DNA of 6,776 nucleotides from an uncultured Bacteroidota bacterium (GCA_903933995.1 CAIZMD010000620.1:1-6776); one strand, 5' to 3'. Shown: positions 1 through 6,408, counted from the first letter of the stretch. A program made the numbers and translations. Notes: generated from the sequence alone by a model not told the origin.

Positions 1-579
1 AAGACTTTTGGAACTATTGATATTTTGATCAATAATGCGGGTATTAGCATGCGTTCTGAAGTAGAAGAGGTCGAATTGGATACCATTAGAAAAGTAATGG
101 ATATTAATTTTTGGGGTACTGTGGCATGTACAAAATTTGCATTACCTCATATATTGAAAAATAATGGTACTGTAGTTGGTGTATCCTCCATTGCTGGTTA
201 TAGAGGTCTGCCTGGTAGAAGTGGGTATTCCGCTAGTAAGTTTGCGGTAAATGGATTTTTAGAAGCGCTAAGAACTGAATTATTACATAGTGGTACCAAT
301 GTACTTTGGGTTTGTCCGGGATTCACTACTTCCAATATTCGCAATGTGGCTTTGAATAAGTCTGGTAAGTCTCAAGGCGAATCTCCCATGAATGAAGGCG
401 CCATGATGAGTGCAGAAACCTGTGCATTTCATATTATAAAAGCTATTGAAAAAAGAAAAAGAACCATTGTTTTAACTTTTACAGGAAAGCGAACTGTCTT
501 GCTCAATAGATTCTTCCCTTCATTGGCTGACAAGTTGGTGAACAAATTTTTCTATCAAGACGGTGTGCTTGCAAAATAA
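1..579 (+). CDS. Short-chain dehydrogenase/reductase (SDR), 5'-truncated by window edge
   Basis: This is the C-terminal 192 residues of a classical SDR, an NAD(P)H-dependent oxidoreductase of Rossmann fold; the substrate cannot be told. The frame is open to base 1, so the gene starts outside the window. The missing part (about 70-80 residues in typical family members) would hold the TGxxxGxG cofactor-binding loop. Visible in fragment numbering: NNAG at 11-14, the active-site Asn in MDINFWG at 36, catalytic Ser63, and Tyr76 and Lys80 of the YSASK motif, with the usual 13-residue Ser-Tyr and 4-residue Tyr-Lys spacing. The PG turn follows at 106-107. All four members of the Asn-Ser-Tyr-Lys tetrad are intact, so the enzyme should be active. 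The C-terminal tail, rich in Arg, Lys and Phe, is longer than in minimal FabG-like SDRs. It ends 29 bp before the DUF62 gene on the same strand, with no terminator between, which suggests one transcript. An internal TTG at 25 is not the start. Confidence 0.93.
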   Translation, partial: KTFGTIDILINNAGISMRSEVEEVELDTIRKVMDINFWGTVACTKFALPHILKNNGTVVGVSSIAGYRGLPGRSGYSASKFAVNGFLEALRTELLHSGTNVLWVCPGFTTSNIRNVALNKSGKSQGESPMNEGAMMSAETCAFHIIKAIEKRKRTIVLTFTGKRTVLLNRFFPSLADKLVNKFFYQDGVLAK

Positions 580-608
580 ATGGTTTGCTACAGCGTTATG
601 AATGTTGA

Positions 609-1430
609 ATGCCCATCTTAACGCTGACAACTGATATTGGTCAACGCGATTATCTCGTTGGAGCCATTAAAGGACAATTCCTATCTGTAGATCCGAGTTT
701 TCTTATTAATGATATTACGCATTATTTGTCTCAGACCAATTTTCCGCAAGCGGCTTATATCTGTTCCAATGCTTTTAAGTATTATCCTCCAGGAAGTTTA
801 CACTTAGTGATTGTCAATTTTTTTGAAACCCCACCCAAACAATTATTGGTTGCCCAATATCGCCAACAGGTGATTATCTGTCCAGACAATGGCATATTAA
901 CCATGATTACAGGAGAGATTCCCAAAGAGTTAATGGCCATTCCGGTAAAGGGTCAGAAAACCTTATTGGAATTAACCCAGTTAATTGCAGATAGTATTAT
1001 TCCAAGTGCTGGCGGAAAGCCTTTGAGTTTTAAAGGGGCTATTGCCAAACCCATTGTTGAACGATACCCACTAAAACCAACCATCGGACAGGATTGGATG
1101 GAAGGTCAAATTCTATTCATAGACAGTTTTGAGAATGTTGTCATCAATATTACCAAGGTAGATTTTGATCAACATGGCAAGGGGAGAAAGTTCAAGATTT
1201 ACTTTAGAAGAGATGAGGCATTTGACACAATATCAAGTAATTATACAGATGTGCCAGGAACCGAAAAATTGGCATGGTTTAATTCTGCTGGTTATTTAGA
1301 ACTCTCTTTAAGAAATGGAAATATGGCTGGTCTTTTTGGATTTCAAGTATTCAATGAGCAGCTGCAACAAAACAGAGCCAATGTAGAAAATAAATGGTTC
1401 TATCAATCCATTAGGGTCATGTTTGAATAA
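609..1430 (+). CDS. DUF62 / SAM hydroxide adenosyltransferase-like protein with altered active site
   Basis: This 273-residue protein belongs to the DUF62 family, whose studied members hydrolyse S-adenosylmethionine to adenosine and methionine and which is related to fluorinase and chlorinase. Evidence: the N-terminal LTTDIGxxDYLVGAIKG (residues 6-22), NDITH (34-38), PPGSLH (60-65), PDNG (92-95), DSFENVVINI (172-181, usually D-x-FGN) and the C-terminal FNSAGYLEL (224-232). Length is normal. The water-activating Asp-Arg-His triad known for the family is not seen. The usual VDPGVGxxR segment reads V-N-F-F-E-T-P-P-K, so Asp aligns with Asn70 and Arg with Lys77. The stretch that normally carries TFHGRD (about 112-141) has no His. 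It may bind SAM or adenosine without hydrolysing it, or use another chemistry. The ATG at 609 gives the expected family N terminus; no Shine-Dalgarno site is visible. It probably shares a transcript with the upstream SDR gene. Family call is sure; activity is not. Confidence 0.9.
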   Translation: MPILTLTTDIGQRDYLVGAIKGQFLSVDPSFLINDITHYLSQTNFPQAAYICSNAFKYYPPGSLHLVIVNFFETPPKQLLVAQYRQQVIICPDNGILTMITGEIPKELMAIPVKGQKTLLELTQLIADSIIPSAGGKPLSFKGAIAKPIVERYPLKPTIGQDWMEGQILFIDSFENVVINITKVDFDQHGKGRKFKIYFRRDEAFDTISSNYTDVPGTEKLAWFNSAGYLELSLRNGNMAGLFGFQVFNEQLQQNRANVENKWFYQSIRVMFE

Positions 1431-1476
1431 GTTAGAGCTTTAACAACTCTCTTTTTTCGGTTTGCGGTTTTGACAG

Positions 1477-1485
1477 TAATTTTGC
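1477..1485 (+). promoter_or_regulatory. Probable Bacteroidota -7 promoter element for lpdA
   Basis: TAATTTTGC fits the Bacteroidota -7 consensus TAnnTTTG exactly. It lies 57 bp before the lpdA ATG, so the leader would be roughly 50 nt. No perfect -33 TTTG is found at the expected 18-21 bp; TTTC at 1455-1458 is the best candidate. The leader has an A run (1522-1529) near the start codon and no Shine-Dalgarno site, as is common in this phylum. Confidence 0.5.
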
Positions 1486-1542
1486 AACCTCAAGAAGACC
1501 CACAAACTTCTTTTATTCATTAAAAAAAATAGTTTATCAGCC

Positions 1543-2949
1543 ATGGCATATGACGTAATTGTTCTAGGAAGCGGACCGGGTGGATACCCAGCGGCTATTC
1601 GCGCATCACAATTGGGTTTTAAAGTAGCGATCATTGAGAAAGAAAGTCTTGGTGGCGTTTGTTTGAACTGGGGTTGTATTCCCACCAAAGCTTTGTTGAA
1701 AAGCGCACAAGTGTATGACTACTTGAAACATAGCAAAGCGTATGGTATTTCTGCAGATAATATTAGCCATGATTTTGGTGGTGTTATTGGAAGAAGTAGG
1801 GGCGTAGCCGATAAAATGAGTAAGGGTGTTCAGTTCTTGATGAAGAAGAACAAGATTGACGTTGTGATGGGCTATGGTAAAATCAAGGCCAAAGGACAAA
1901 TAGAAGTAACTGCTGCAGACGGTGCAAAACAAATAGTTGAAGCCAAACATATTATTATTGCAACAGGTGGAAGGGCCAAGCAATTGCCCAACTTGCCAGT
2001 AGATGGTCAAAAAATTGTTTCTTATCGCGAAGCAATGGTTTTGCCTATACAACCAAAAAGCATGATTGTTGTGGGTAGTGGTGCCATTGGGGTTGAGTTT
2101 GCCTATTTCTATAATAGTATGGGTACTAAAGTAACCATTGTTGAATTCTTGCCAAGAATTGTTCCTGTTGAAGACGAAGACATTTCTAAAGAATTGGAAA
2201 AGCAATACAAGAAACAAGGCATTGATATTATGACCAATGCATCTGTAGAGTCAGTAGACACTAGCGGTGCAGGTGTTAAAGCCAAAGTGAAAACCCAGTC
2301 TGGTGAAATCTTCTTAGAAGCTGATATTGTATTGAGTGCAGTAGGTGTAGTTGCCAATATTGAAAACATTGGTTTGGAAGAATTGGGGATCAAAACCGAA
2401 AAAGGAAAGATTCTGGTAGATAAATACAACCAAACATCTGTATCTGGTATTTATGCCATTGGTGATTGTACTCCAGGGCAGGCTTTGGCACACGTAGCAA
2501 GCAAAGAAGGGATTAATACAGCTGAGTTTATTGGATACAATGAGAAGAAATTGCATCATTTACCTGAAGCCATGGATTATGGCAATATTCCAGGATGTAC
2601 TTATTGCACACCAGAAATTGCCAGTGTTGGTATGACTGAGAAAGCTGCTAAAGAAGCTGGCTATGAATTGAAAGTGGGTAAATTCCCCTTCATGGCAAGC
2701 GGTAAAGCAAGTGCCAGTGGTGCAACAGAAGGTTTTGTAAAAGTGATTTATGATGCCAAATATGGCGAATTCTTAGGATGCCATATGATTGGTTCTAATG
2801 TAACTGAAATCATTGCAGAAGCCGTGGTTGCTAGAAAACTAGAAACAACTGCACATGAAATTTTGAATGCAGTTCACCCTCACCCAACCATGAGTGAAGC
2901 TTTAAAAGAAGCAACTGCCATGGCTTATGGTGAAGCAATAGACATTTAA
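1543..2949 (+). CDS. lpdA: Dihydrolipoyl dehydrogenase (E3)
   Basis: This FAD-dependent pyridine nucleotide-disulfide oxidoreductase reoxidises dihydrolipoamide with NAD+. It serves the pyruvate, 2-oxoglutarate and branched-chain 2-oxoacid dehydrogenase complexes and the glycine cleavage system in the cytoplasm. The 468 residues match the family length. Visible in order: FAD-binding GSGPGG (9-14), the redox disulfide Cys40/Cys45 in GGVCLNWGCIPTK, the NAD-binding VGSGAIG (177-183) with Glu201 ending the next strand as expected for NAD rather than NADP, the second FAD motif YAIGD (304-308), and the C-terminal dimer-interface HPHPTMSE, where His447 and Glu452 form the proton-relay pair. All catalytic residues are present. 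It has no 2-oxoacid dehydrogenase E1 or E2 gene beside it in the window, so it appears to be a stand-alone unit between a promoter-like element and a terminator. The start is the ATG at 1543, two residues before the conserved N-terminal YDVIVLG strand. Confidence 0.97.
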   Translation: MAYDVIVLGSGPGGYPAAIRASQLGFKVAIIEKESLGGVCLNWGCIPTKALLKSAQVYDYLKHSKAYGISADNISHDFGGVIGRSRGVADKMSKGVQFLMKKNKIDVVMGYGKIKAKGQIEVTAADGAKQIVEAKHIIIATGGRAKQLPNLPVDGQKIVSYREAMVLPIQPKSMIVVGSGAIGVEFAYFYNSMGTKVTIVEFLPRIVPVEDEDISKELEKQYKKQGIDIMTNASVESVDTSGAGVKAKVKTQSGEIFLEADIVLSAVGVVANIENIGLEELGIKTEKGKILVDKYNQTSVSGIYAIGDCTPGQALAHVASKEGINTAEFIGYNEKKLHHLPEAMDYGNIPGCTYCTPEIASVGMTEKAAKEAGYELKVGKFPFMASGKASASGATEGFVKVIYDAKYGEFLGCHMIGSNVTEIIAEAVVARKLETTAHEILNAVHPHPTMSEALKEATAMAYGEAIDI

Positions 2950-2970
2950 GCATTCTGCATACATATTTTA

Positions 2971-2998
2971 AAAAGGGCTGATATCAGCCCTTTTTTTA
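2971..2998 (+). terminator. Rho-independent terminator after lpdA
   Basis: Bases 2971-2994 form a perfect 24-bp palindrome centred on GATATC. The GC-rich part of the stem is GGGCTG/CAGCCC with a short ATAT loop. It is followed by an unbroken T run to 2997. It begins 21 bp after the lpdA stop. The A run on the left could also make it work weakly in the opposite direction, but no minus-strand gene needs it here. Confidence 0.92.
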
Positions 2999-3034
2999 TA
3001 CCAACTAATTTGTATTTTATAAAAATAAAATGTG

Positions 3035-3057
3035 TTAAAGGCGTTAAACTCCTTTAA
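3035..3057. repeat. Short inverted repeat in the lpdA-PAS intergenic region
   Basis: TTAAAGG (3035-3041) and CCTTTAA (3051-3057) are exact inverted copies separated by 9 bases. It lacks a T run, so it does not look like a terminator; it could be an operator or chance in AT-rich sequence. It overlaps the first TGTTAA copy. Confidence 0.35.
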
Positions 3058-3128
3058 ATCACTATTTTAGAGGTTAGAATATGTTGTTAATGTTAACACA
3101 TGGTCTTGGAATTTGATTAATCCGCAAA

Positions 3129-3160
3129 TTTCCTGACTGTTAATATTTTCTTCATGTTTG
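3129..3160 (+). promoter_or_regulatory. Weak candidate promoter for the PAS gene
   Basis: CATGTTTG (3153-3160) differs from the Bacteroidota -7 consensus TAnnTTTG at one defined base. TTTC at 3129-3132 stands 20 bp upstream as a one-mismatch -33 element. If real, transcription would start around 3166, between the rejected TTG start (3158) and the preferred ATG (3185). Both elements are imperfect, so this is tentative. Confidence 0.25.
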
Positions 3161-3184
3161 TTAATCCCTAACACCGTACCCGTA

Positions 3185-5020
3185 ATGAATCAACTGCAAG
3201 TAGATCAACTACTTCCGCAACAGCTGTTGCATTCCCGTGTCTTTTCCGTAGTCATTACGGATCTGAGCGGTGGGTATTTGTATGTAAATCCCCTCTTCCA
3301 GGAGAAATTTTCCTTTGTTACAAATCAATTATTAGGCACCCATTTTAGCAATACTGTTTACGCACATGACGTATCGCTTTGTAATGCTGCGGCAAAAGCC
3401 TGTATTAAGTCACCAGGAAAATCTGTTGGGATTACTGTTAGAAAAGCCACAGACGAAACCGATTATAACTGGACCCAATGGGAACTATCCTGTGTTAGAA
3501 ATGAGTCAGGCACAGCTATGGCCATTATTTGTGTGGGGCACGATGTAACCAAGAAAGAACCCTATAATAGTAGTTTGGATGACCACCAACGGGTACACGC
3601 AACTCAAACTGTTGGGAACAAAATGAATGACGAACAGTTCATCTCGTTGGTCAATAATATTCCTGGTGTCATTTATAGGTGCTTGGGCGATGAGGACTTT
3701 TCTGTTGTTTTCATTAGCAATGAGATTGAAAACCTTACGGGTTTTCCAGCATCCCATTTTATGTCCAATAAGAAAGATGGTTATACTGCTTTAATCTATC
3801 CAGATGATAAAGCCTTGGTAAAACAAACCATTTTAGAAGCCATCCACAAAAAACAACAGTATGCCATTGAGTATCGAGTGATGCACAAAGAAGGTGACCT
3901 GCGTTGGGTATTTGAAAGGGGGCAAGGCGTTTATGATCAAAACCAAGTCTTGTCTTATTTAGACGGTTGCATCTTTGATATAACGGTTCAGAAACACGTA
4001 GAACAAGCATTAGCCTATAGTCAGGATGAAGTGAAGCGATTGGCCATGGTAGCACATAGTACTACCAATTCAGTCATGATTACTGATGCGGATGAAAATA
4101 TCATTTGGGTTAACCAAGGATTCACTAGAATTAGTGGATATAGTTTGGATGAAATCAAGGGTAAAAAAATAGGCTTTTCCTTAGAAGGACAAGACGCAGA
4201 TGAGGATTCTCAAAAACGACTTAGATATGCTTTGGATCATAAGTTACCTTTCAAGGATGAGTTCCACAGTTTTGTCAAAAGCGGAGAACAGGTTTGGTTA
4301 GAAGTGGATTCCCAACCACTCTTTGATGAGAAGGGAAAACACCTTGGTTTCATGACCATTGAAAATGATATTACTAGACGCAAACAGGCACAGCAACAGC
4401 AGGAAGAATTATTGCAGCGTCTTACCCTAGCAACTGATTCAGCCAAAATTGGCATCTGGGAAATTGATATCAAAAACAATAATCATGTGATTTGGGATGA
4501 TACCATGTTTGATATTTATGGTTATTCCAAAGACGCTGACTTATCTCCATTCAAAATCTGGAAAAAATTAATGCATCCAGATGATATGAATATGATGATT
4601 GAAATTATTGGAGAATTGGTGTCTGGTAAAAAAGACATGGATTCGGCTTTGTATAGAATCATCACTACCAACGGCATGATTCGTTTTGTTGAATCTCATG
4701 CCATTGTTAAAAAAGCGGAGAACGGTAAAGTGATTCGTCTAATTGGAACCAATAGAAATGTCACGGACGATGTGTTGGTGCAAGAAAAGCTCAAATCCCA
4801 AAACAAAGCTTTAAGAGATATTGCCTTTATTCAATCGCACGAAGTGCGAAGACCATTGGCCAATATCTTGGGCGTCATTGAAGTCTTGAACAACAACAAT
4901 ACTGTTAATAACAAAGACATACTAGAGCACTTGATTCAAAGTGCCAATGAATTGGATACGCAGATTAGAAGTATTGTTCAAAAAACCAATTCCATTGATG
5001 GATTGATTGGTGGTTTCTAA
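3185..5020 (+). CDS. Multi-PAS signalling protein with H-box but no kinase ATPase domain
   Basis: The protein has 611 residues counted from the ATG at 3185; an in-frame TTG at 3158 would add 9 residues unlike any PAS start and is not preferred. No transmembrane segment or signal peptide is seen, so it should be cytoplasmic. Four PAS-type modules follow each other: about 12-123, 148-272 (PAS_3-like, ending CIFDITVQKH), 284-402 (LOV-like, with YSLDEIKGKK and ENDITRRK) and 407-535 (PAS_3-like, with MHPDD). A Gln-rich linker (AQQQQEELLQ) lies between modules 3 and 4. The C terminus (about 538-602) is a HisKA-like dimerisation segment with the H-box SHEVRRPLANI; the candidate phosphoacceptor is His552. 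The protein stops 50 residues later, without N, G1 or G2 boxes. Bases after the stop encode no such domain in any frame, so this is a natural end and not a frameshift. It may be phosphorylated by a partner kinase or act as a dimeric sensor scaffold. Ligands are unknown; the LOV-like module lacks the photoactive Cys. Confidence 0.88.
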   Translation: MNQLQVDQLLPQQLLHSRVFSVVITDLSGGYLYVNPLFQEKFSFVTNQLLGTHFSNTVYAHDVSLCNAAAKACIKSPGKSVGITVRKATDETDYNWTQWELSCVRNESGTAMAIICVGHDVTKKEPYNSSLDDHQRVHATQTVGNKMNDEQFISLVNNIPGVIYRCLGDEDFSVVFISNEIENLTGFPASHFMSNKKDGYTALIYPDDKALVKQTILEAIHKKQQYAIEYRVMHKEGDLRWVFERGQGVYDQNQVLSYLDGCIFDITVQKHVEQALAYSQDEVKRLAMVAHSTTNSVMITDADENIIWVNQGFTRISGYSLDEIKGKKIGFSLEGQDADEDSQKRLRYALDHKLPFKDEFHSFVKSGEQVWLEVDSQPLFDEKGKHLGFMTIENDITRRKQAQQQQEELLQRLTLATDSAKIGIWEIDIKNNNHVIWDDTMFDIYGYSKDADLSPFKIWKKLMHPDDMNMMIEIIGELVSGKKDMDSALYRIITTNGMIRFVESHAIVKKAENGKVIRLIGTNRNVTDDVLVQEKLKSQNKALRDIAFIQSHEVRRPLANILGVIEVLNNNNTVNNKDILEHLIQSANELDTQIRSIVQKTNSIDGLIGGF

Positions 5021-5036
5021 TAACGCTCGCTATTAG
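5017..5036. terminator. Possible weak bidirectional hairpin between convergent genes
   Basis: CTAATA (5017-5022) and TATTAG (5031-5036) are inverted copies around an 8-base loop. Each arm contains the stop codon of one of the two converging genes. The stem is short and AT-rich, and no T run follows on either strand, so termination strength is doubtful. No better terminator is seen in the 12-bp gap. Confidence 0.25.
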
Positions 5037-5743
5037 TTAGACTTCCCAAAAACCTTTTTTAGTAAATCACTAGACCTTGCCAATGGATCTTTTCTGATCT
5101 GTTGTTCCTCCAAAGCTATTTGCGTAAAAATTCCTGTCAGTGATTTTTCGGTTACATATCCTGCTAAATCAGGATTGATTTTCTTGAAAGTAAATTTATT
5201 GTATTGGGTAACAATGCTATTCCATTGTTTGGTGGCACCAGTTTTTTCCAGTGACTGTTCTATACTGGGTCTAAAAGCTGCTGTTAATGCCGTATTGGTT
5301 TTACCTTGTAAATAGGTGGTAGCAGCTTTATCATCCCCTTTTAAAATGCCTATGGCGTCTTCTAAACTGATTTCTTGTATGGCTTTTACAAATAAAGGGG
5401 CTGCTTGTTTGGCTGCGTCTTCAGCAGCCCGATTCATGGTTAAAATGGCATCGTCTACCTGTTTGTTAAAACCTAGGCTGCGCAAGGATTTTTCAATTTT
5501 TTCAGCCTCTGGGGGCATTAAAATTTTAATAGCTGCGTTACCAAAGAACCCATCGGTTTGAGTAAGCTGTTGGATGGTTTTATCGGCACCTACTTGTAAT
5601 GCTTCTTTGAGACCTTTGGCAATTTCATCTTGTTGCAATCCTGCTACCCCTCCTGTTTTACTGGGCTTTAACAGATTGGAAAGAGATTGCGCTTGACTAG
5701 TTAACAAGCACCAACTAAAAATCAGGATCAATAAGGCTCTCAT
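5033..5743 (-). CDS. Secreted DUF4197 domain protein
   Basis: This 236-residue protein of the DUF4197 family has no known function that I can name. Residues 1-18 are a signal peptide (MRALLILIF core, then TSQAQS, with likely cleavage after Ala18), so the mature protein should be periplasmic. Cys12 lies inside the hydrophobic core without a proper lipobox, so it does not look like a lipoprotein. Family landmarks are all present: GLKEAL (44-49), DGFFGN (64-69), ILMPPE (74-79), MNRAAEDA (103-110), the GDDKAATTYL stretch (136-145), YVTEKSL.GIF (196-206) and the C-terminal IRKDP...LLKKVFG (216-233). The protein appears mostly alpha-helical and is full length. It converges with the PAS gene, leaving 12 bp between coding ends, and diverges from the histidine phosphatase gene across 54 bp. 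The ATG at 5743 is chosen because the signal peptide begins there. No convincing promoter or Shine-Dalgarno site was found. Confidence 0.92.
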   Translation of the reverse strand: MRALLILIFSWCLLTSQAQSLSNLLKPSKTGGVAGLQQDEIAKGLKEALQVGADKTIQQLTQTDGFFGNAAIKILMPPEAEKIEKSLRSLGFNKQVDDAILTMNRAAEDAAKQAAPLFVKAIQEISLEDAIGILKGDDKAATTYLQGKTNTALTAAFRPSIEQSLEKTGATKQWNSIVTQYNKFTFKKINPDLAGYVTEKSLTGIFTQIALEEQQIRKDPLARSSDLLKKVFGKSN

Positions 5744-5750
5744 AGAAAGG

Positions 5751-5758
5751 TAAATTTG
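5751..5758 (+). promoter_or_regulatory. Probable -7 promoter element for the histidine phosphatase gene
   Basis: TAAATTTG fits TAnnTTTG exactly and lies 39 bp before the ATG at 5798. No -33 TTTG is seen at the expected distance, which would fall inside the start of the minus-strand DUF4197 gene. Its TTG is the first codon of the longest open frame, so a promoter here argues against a start at 5756 and for the one at 5798. Confidence 0.45.
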
Positions 5759-5797
5759 TCTATTTTTAAAAGGGTAATAAAATCACCTACTACAAGT

Positions 5798-6325
5798 ATG
5801 AAAAAACCGTGCCAAATCCTAATCCTAATTTTTGTTTTCATAGGAAGTTTTAGTTTCTCTGTAGCAGCTCAAAAAGACAGTAGTACTACTATTATATTGG
5901 TTAGGCATGCAGAGAAAGACACTACTGCTGCGGGTTCTACCCAAATGCAGGCTGATCCACCGCTTTCTGCACAAGGTAAAATCAGGGCTGATCATTTGGT
6001 TTCTGTTTTAAAATCATATCCCATACAATCTATATTTTCAACAAAATATAACAGAACCCGATCTACGGCAATGCCCATTGCTGCCAAATTGGGTGTGGAA
6101 ATTCAAACCTATGATCCCAGTAAGCAGGCCGATTTGGCATTACTGTTGAAAAGTTGGAAGGGGAAAACCATTTTGGTGGTAGGTCATTCCAATACGGTGC
6201 CAGGTTTGGTGAATCTATTAACGGGCAGTTCTACATATCCCAATTTGGGTGATAATGAGTACGATAAATTGTATATCGTACGCTTGGAAAATGGAAAATC
6301 AACCCATGAACAGATCAGCTATTAA
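5798..6325 (+). CDS. Secreted histidine phosphatase superfamily (phosphoglycerate mutase-like) protein
   Basis: This 175-residue protein belongs to the histidine phosphatase superfamily branch 1, whose members transfer phosphate through a phospho-histidine intermediate. The motif LVRHAEK holds Arg36 and the nucleophile His37 (RHA in place of the common RHG, as in SixA-like members). Arg86 in STKYNRTRSTA is the second conserved Arg, and His130 in VVGHSN is the second catalytic His. The N terminus is a signal peptide: MKK, a hydrophobic run, then SVAAQ with likely cleavage after Ala24. That places the enzyme in the periplasm or outer envelope, unlike cytoplasmic glycolytic mutases or SixA. The size is that of a minimal domain with few insertions. 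The substrate is unknown. The ATG at 5798 is preferred over an upstream in-frame TTG (5756) because it begins the signal peptide and because the TTG is part of a promoter-like element. The gene is divergent from the DUF4197 gene and is followed by prfC, which has its own promoter-like element. Confidence 0.88.
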   Translation: MKKPCQILILIFVFIGSFSFSVAAQKDSSTTIILVRHAEKDTTAAGSTQMQADPPLSAQGKIRADHLVSVLKSYPIQSIFSTKYNRTRSTAMPIAAKLGVEIQTYDPSKQADLALLLKSWKGKTILVVGHSNTVPGLVNLLTGSSTYPNLGDNEYDKLYIVRLENGKSTHEQISY

Positions 6326-6342
6326 AAACGCTTGCCAAGCCT

Positions 6343-6351
6343 TACCTTTGC
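6343..6351 (+). promoter_or_regulatory. Probable -7 promoter element for prfC
   Basis: TACCTTTGC fits TAnnTTTG exactly, 17 bp after the preceding stop codon and 54 bp before the prfC ATG. The expected -33 position would lie at the very end of the histidine phosphatase gene and shows no clear TTTG. The gap holds no terminator-like hairpin, so some read-through from the gene before is possible. Confidence 0.45.
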
Positions 6352-6390
6352 CGCCTTGAAAACGAACCTGTTTTTGGTTAGCCAGAAAGG

Positions 6391-6408
6391 ATGAATGAAT
6401 ATTTATGA
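6391..6408 (+). other. Possible 5-codon upstream ORF (MNEYL) overlapping the prfC start
   Basis: ATG at 6391 opens a frame of five codons whose TGA stop (6406-6408) overlaps the prfC ATG (6405-6407) as ATGA. A second ATG at 6395 opens a 10-codon frame ending at 6427, which also overlaps the prfC start. The purine run AGAAAGG (6384-6390) directly precedes them; it is 14 bases from the prfC ATG and 4 from the ATG at 6395. Whether any of these is translated cannot be told from sequence alone. Confidence 0.15.

Larger units (their letters stand above)
3031..3164. repeat. Cluster of TGTTAA repeats upstream of the PAS gene
   Basis: The hexamer TGTTAA occurs at 3033-3038, 3085-3090, 3091-3096, 3138-3143 and 3159-3164, with a CGTTAA variant at 3042-3047. 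Two copies are in direct tandem, and the second extends to the palindrome TGTTAACA (3091-3098). TGTGTTAA (3031-3038) is also an exact inverted copy of TTAACACA (3093-3100), 54 bp apart. The arrangement could be operator half-sites for the PAS gene, but base composition here is very AT-rich and no known regulator is recognised. The rest of the 235-bp gap between lpdA and the PAS gene holds the lpdA terminator and no coding potential that I can see. Confidence 0.4.

Noticed and set aside
1440..2559. Several minus-strand open frames (1440-1688, 1606-2217, 2109-2429, 2314-2559) opposite lpdA
   Set aside because: They lie antisense to a clearly conserved dihydrolipoyl dehydrogenase, show no recognisable domain, and have unnatural composition rich in Cys, Asn, Phe and His.
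3158..3184. TTG start giving a 620-residue PAS protein
   Set aside because: The extra nine residues are not PAS-like, and a normal ATG follows at 3185; the TTG also overlaps a possible -7 element.
3366..4479. Short frames inside the PAS gene (3366-3548 on +; 3506-3757, 3759-4055 and 4237-4479 on -)
   Set aside because: They overlap a continuous PAS-domain frame and carry no motif or start signal of their own.
4793..5040. A frameshift or early stop that removed a kinase ATPase domain from the PAS protein
   Set aside because: No N-box or G-box sequence is found in any frame after 5020 before the convergent DUF4197 gene, whose reading frame is intact.
5316..5561. 81-codon plus-strand frame opposite the DUF4197 gene
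   Set aside because: Its low-complexity Ala/Ser-rich sequence mirrors the conserved Ala-rich helices of the DUF4197 gene on the other strand.
5756..5797. TTG start adding 14 residues to the histidine phosphatase
   Set aside because: The TTG is part of a perfect TAnnTTTG element, and the extension would place a charged stretch in front of a normal signal peptide that begins at the ATG at 5798.
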